A stretch of 15,767 nucleotides of DNA from an uncultured Acidobacteriota bacterium (lineage in GTDB: Bacteria; Acidobacteriota; Terriglobia; Bryobacterales; Bryobacteraceae): NCBI GenBank assembly GCA_937952345.1, contig CALFYN010000737.1:1-15767 (forward strand). Reading direction: 5' to 3'. The number at the start of each line of letters is the position of its first letter. Position 1 is the stretch's first letter. The notes below the pieces were generated by a model. The model saw only the letters and a list, made by a program, of their open reading frames with translations. It had not been told where the DNA came from and did no database searches. Position numbers and translations under genes: made by a program. Below, in pieces: positions 13,711 through 15,767 of this stretch.

Positions 13711-14314
13711 GAGACTTGCCCTGATGCTGCTGTTCGCCGCCGCGGCCTTTGCCCAGGATGGATTCCGCCCGCTGTTCAACGGTAAGAACCTTGAGGAATG
13801 GATTGTGGACACGCCGGGATTGTGGCGTGTGGAAGGCGGCATGATCATCGGAACATCTCCAGGGCTCAAATACAACGATTTCCTCCGTACCAAGAAACAC
13901 TACCGGAATTTTGTGCTGAAAGTCACCTTCCGCATGACGGATGAAACGGGCAAGGCAAATTCGGGCATTCAATTTCGCAGCAAGCCGATGGAGGGCTCGC
14001 ACGAGGTGATCGGCTATCAGGCCGATATGGGACAGCAGTATTGGGGATGCCTGTACGATGAATCACGGCGCAAAAAAGTGCTGGTGAAAGCGAGCGAGGC
14101 GGCGCTGGCGGGGTTGAAAAAAGGCGATTGGAATGAGTACACGGTGACCGCGCGGGGCAATCGCATCACGCTCGAACTGAACGGTGTGAAAAGCGTGGAA
14201 TGGGTGGAGAATGAGGCGGTGGATGATTCCGGGCTCATTGCGCTGCAACTGCACAGCGGTCCGCCGTTCCGGATGGAGTTCAAGGATTTGAGAATCAAGG
14301 TGCTGCCGGATTGA
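13709..14314 (+). CDS. Secreted DUF1080 protein (3-keto-disaccharide hydrolase-like fold)
   Basis: A 201-residue exported protein. MRLALMLLFAAAAFAQ is a signal peptide, followed by DGFRPLFNGKNLEEWIV, the standard DUF1080 opening. WRVEGGMIIGT, FVLKVTFRMTDETGKANSGIQFRS, VIGYQADMG and the ending GLIALQLHSGPPFRMEFKDLRIK match the concanavalin-like jelly roll of this family. Family members bind or cleave sugars, including 3-keto-glycosides, which fits the Gfo/Idh/MocA oxidoreductase encoded next door. Length is typical for a single-domain member. The ATG at 13709 overlaps the ATG of the divergent PQQ-like gene; an ATG at 13724 is an alternative start. The stop overlaps the VWA start by 4 bases. 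Confidence 0.9.
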   Translation: MRLALMLLFAAAAFAQDGFRPLFNGKNLEEWIVDTPGLWRVEGGMIIGTSPGLKYNDFLRTKKHYRNFVLKVTFRMTDETGKANSGIQFRSKPMEGSHEVIGYQADMGQQYWGCLYDESRRKKVLVKASEAALAGLKKGDWNEYTVTARGNRITLELNGVKSVEWVENEAVDDSGLIALQLHSGPPFRMEFKDLRIKVLPD

Positions 14315-15204
14315 GGTTTCTCCCGCTATTGGCCGGTTGTATCGCGCTGTACGGGCAGCCGGCGGTGTTCCGCGCGAGTGTGGCCCTGGTGCGCGTGGAT
14401 GCGCAGGTGATCGCCGGCGGGAACATCGTGCGCGATTTGACGAAAGCTGATTTCGTGGTGCGCGACAACGGTGCTCCACGCGAGATTCTGTATTTCGGGC
14501 AGGAGGAGGATCCGCTGGATGTGATGCTGGTGCTCGATACCAGCGGCAGCATGGACAAGGCAATGCGCCAGGTGAGCGAGGCGGCGCATGAGGCGCTGCG
14601 AACGCTGCGCGGCGGCGATCGAGTGGCGGTGACGCGATTCACGCGGCGGGCCATGGTGGCCGCGGATTTCACAAGCGATCGCGCCAAGGTGGAGCGGACC
14701 ATTGCCGAAATCTGCGGGCGTCCGTTCGGCGGCGGAACAGATATTCACGGGGCGCTGGAGCATGCGGCGGGGGAGTTTCTGGATTTGGCGCGGTCGCAGC
14801 GGCGGCGCGCTATTCTGCTCATCAGCGATGGGCAGAGCGAATCGTATCAGCCGCAACCGGCCGTGTTGCGGAAGCTGTGGGAAGCCGATGTGGTCGTGAA
14901 CGCGCTGCAGGTGAAGGGGCCGCGTTTTCTGAATGGGGGAATGAATCTGCGCATGCGGCTGCTGGGTGTGGATTTGAGAGACCTGGCGCGGGAAACGGGT
15001 GGCGAAGTGTTGAAAGCCAATCGAATCGGGGAGGATTTCCGGCGCATGATGGAGCGGATGCGCCTGCGTTATAGCCTGCACTTTGCGGCGGCGGAAGGGA
15101 AGGCGGGGGAACAGCGGAAGATCACGGTGGAATTGAGCGACGCGGCGCGCACGCGCTATCGGGGCGCGCGGGTGCATGCGCGGAAAGCCTATGTGGCGCC
15201 CTGA
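14311..15204 (+). CDS. VWA-domain protein (VWFA-related acidobacterial type)
   Basis: A 297-residue protein. A hydrophobic start (MRFLPLLAGCIALYGQP) suggests export. Residues about 23-66 form a beta domain (VRVDAQVIAGGNIVRDLTKADFVVRDNG...), the usual prefix of acidobacterial VWFA proteins. The VWA domain follows with the metal site complete: DTSGS at 76-80, Thr143 in GGTDIHGAL and Asp173 in LISDGQSES. Such domains bind partners through a magnesium ion; the partner here is unknown. The start is TTG 14311, whose TTGA overlaps the DUF1080 stop; no ATG lies nearby in frame. The C-terminal part (RYSLHFAAAEG...RYRGARVHARKAY) is a final beta strand region. Three bases separate it from the convergent gene. 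Confidence 0.88.
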   Translation: MRFLPLLAGCIALYGQPAVFRASVALVRVDAQVIAGGNIVRDLTKADFVVRDNGAPREILYFGQEEDPLDVMLVLDTSGSMDKAMRQVSEAAHEALRTLRGGDRVAVTRFTRRAMVAADFTSDRAKVERTIAEICGRPFGGGTDIHGALEHAAGEFLDLARSQRRRAILLISDGQSESYQPQPAVLRKLWEADVVVNALQVKGPRFLNGGMNLRMRLLGVDLRDLARETGGEVLKANRIGEDFRRMMERMRLRYSLHFAAAEGKAGEQRKITVELSDAARTRYRGARVHARKAYVAP

Positions 15205-15207
15205 GGC

Positions 15208-15767
15208 TCACTTCACTTCGTAGAGCGATATCGTGACGCTCTTGGTGGCGCCTTCGGTCACGGTGACCGATTCGGCGCGGGCGTGATCGAGTGTGTTCTC
15301 ATCGAGTTCATCCAGATCCACGGTGCTGATGATGCGGTAGTCCCCGGCGGGCAATCCAATGAACGCAAACTTGCCTTCGTGGTCGCTTTGCACTTCCAGC
15401 AGTCCGTGCACGCGCTGCTTCACGGATGATGTCGCCGCCAGCAGGTACACCGGCGCGCCGATCACCGGTTTCTTCTCGTGGAGCACGGCGCCTTCAATGC
15501 GCCCTGGCTTGGTGGACAATCCGATGTTCACCGCGGCATGGGCGGCATCGCGCAGACTCATCATCGGAGCGTCGGCTGCTTCGGGCATCCTTCGCGAGCG
15601 GTCTACACCGTACGGAGTGGCGCTGAAGCTGGTGAACGCCACGCCGTCAGTGGGGTTGACGCGTACCTCCCAATTGCCGGGCAGCAGAAGGCGCGACAAC
15701 TTCCGCACGTCAGTCACTCCGGCCATATCGCGCCGCCGCAGTTCGATGCGCTGCATGGCGGCGTTGT
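15208..15767 (-). CDS. Carboxypeptidase-regulatory-like protein, C-terminal part (5' end outside window)
   Basis: 185 residues are visible, and the frame is open past the window edge, so the protein is longer. Residues near the end form a carboxypeptidase-regulatory-like beta sandwich: PGRIEGAVLHEKKPVIGAPVYLL, DHEGKFAFIGLPAGDYRII and VTVTEGATKSVTISLYEVK. Before it lies a stretch with LLLPGNWEVRVNPTDGVAF that may belong to a preceding repeat. Such proteins are common secreted or outer-membrane-linked proteins in acidobacteria. An ATG at 15756 exists but residues before it continue the same frame (NAAM), so it is not treated as the start. Function unknown beyond a surface or binding role. Confidence 0.75.
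   Translation of the reverse strand, partial: NAAMQRIELRRRDMAGVTDVRKLSRLLLPGNWEVRVNPTDGVAFTSFSATPYGVDRSRRMPEAADAPMMSLRDAAHAAVNIGLSTKPGRIEGAVLHEKKPVIGAPVYLLAATSSVKQRVHGLLEVQSDHEGKFAFIGLPAGDYRIISTVDLDELDENTLDHARAESVTVTEGATKSVTISLYEVK

Noticed and set aside
1..15767. CRISPR arrays, tRNA or rRNA genes, insertion sequences
   Set aside because: No regularly spaced repeats, no cloverleaf or rRNA-like stretch, and no transposase-like frame or flanking terminal repeats were seen by eye.

Overview
The window looks like chromosomal DNA of a high-GC soil-type bacterium, most likely an Acidobacteriota member of the Solibacter/Bryobacter kind. This is an inference from gene content: a VWA protein of the type common in acidobacteria, a PQQ-like beta-propeller beside a Gfo/Idh/MocA oxidoreductase, a DUF1080 protein, a Tat-exported enolase-superfamily enzyme and a carboxypeptidase-regulatory-like protein. 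No rRNA, tRNA, CRISPR array or insertion sequence was seen. No gene-free stretch reaches 300 bases.

Layout. 1-985 (minus strand): an ArsR-type repressor translationally coupled to a START-like (AHSA1/SRPBCC) protein cut by the window edge, then a HigA-like antitoxin with no toxin beside it. 993-3587 (plus): an EamA-type exporter and an HtrA/DegP-type periplasmic serine protease, closed by a strong intrinsic terminator. 3670-4852 (plus): two type II toxin-antitoxin modules in tandem. The first has a ribbon-helix-helix antitoxin and a PIN toxin cut to 79 residues; the second is an intact AbrB-type VapB plus PIN VapC pair. 4861-6491 (minus): purE-purK of purine synthesis, overlapping by 4 bases. 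6568-7274 (minus): two small coupled genes of unknown function. 7382-7777 (plus): a stand-alone receiver domain whose 3' end overlaps a convergent unknown gene (7733-8326, minus). 8368-9741 (minus): a Tat-signal enolase-superfamily enzyme. 9823-11078 (minus): a DUF2892 membrane protein coupled to a di-heme cytochrome c peroxidase, divergent from a DUF302 protein (11147-11527, plus). 11522-13710 (minus): a PQQ-like propeller coupled to a Gfo/Idh/MocA oxidoreductase. 13709-15204 (plus): a DUF1080 protein coupled to a VWA protein. 15208-15767 (minus): the C-terminal part of a carboxypeptidase-regulatory-like protein.

Genes pack tightly. 1-4 base overlaps (ATGA, TGATG, TTGA) mark purE/purK, the 148/86-residue unknown pair, vapB2/vapC2, DUF2892/peroxidase, PQQ/Gfo and DUF1080/VWA as translationally coupled pairs. 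Several apparent promoters have a -10 box ending only 6-7 bases before the start codon, which suggests leaderless transcripts. The most interesting points are the self-overlapping operator/promoter/start of the ArsR gene, that recurring leaderless geometry, the decayed-plus-intact toxin-antitoxin tandem, and the two divergent secreted-protein genes that share one CATG as both start codons. I did not find a convincing wholly new multi-gene system; the best unknowns are the coupled pair at 6568-7274 and the gene at 7733-8326.
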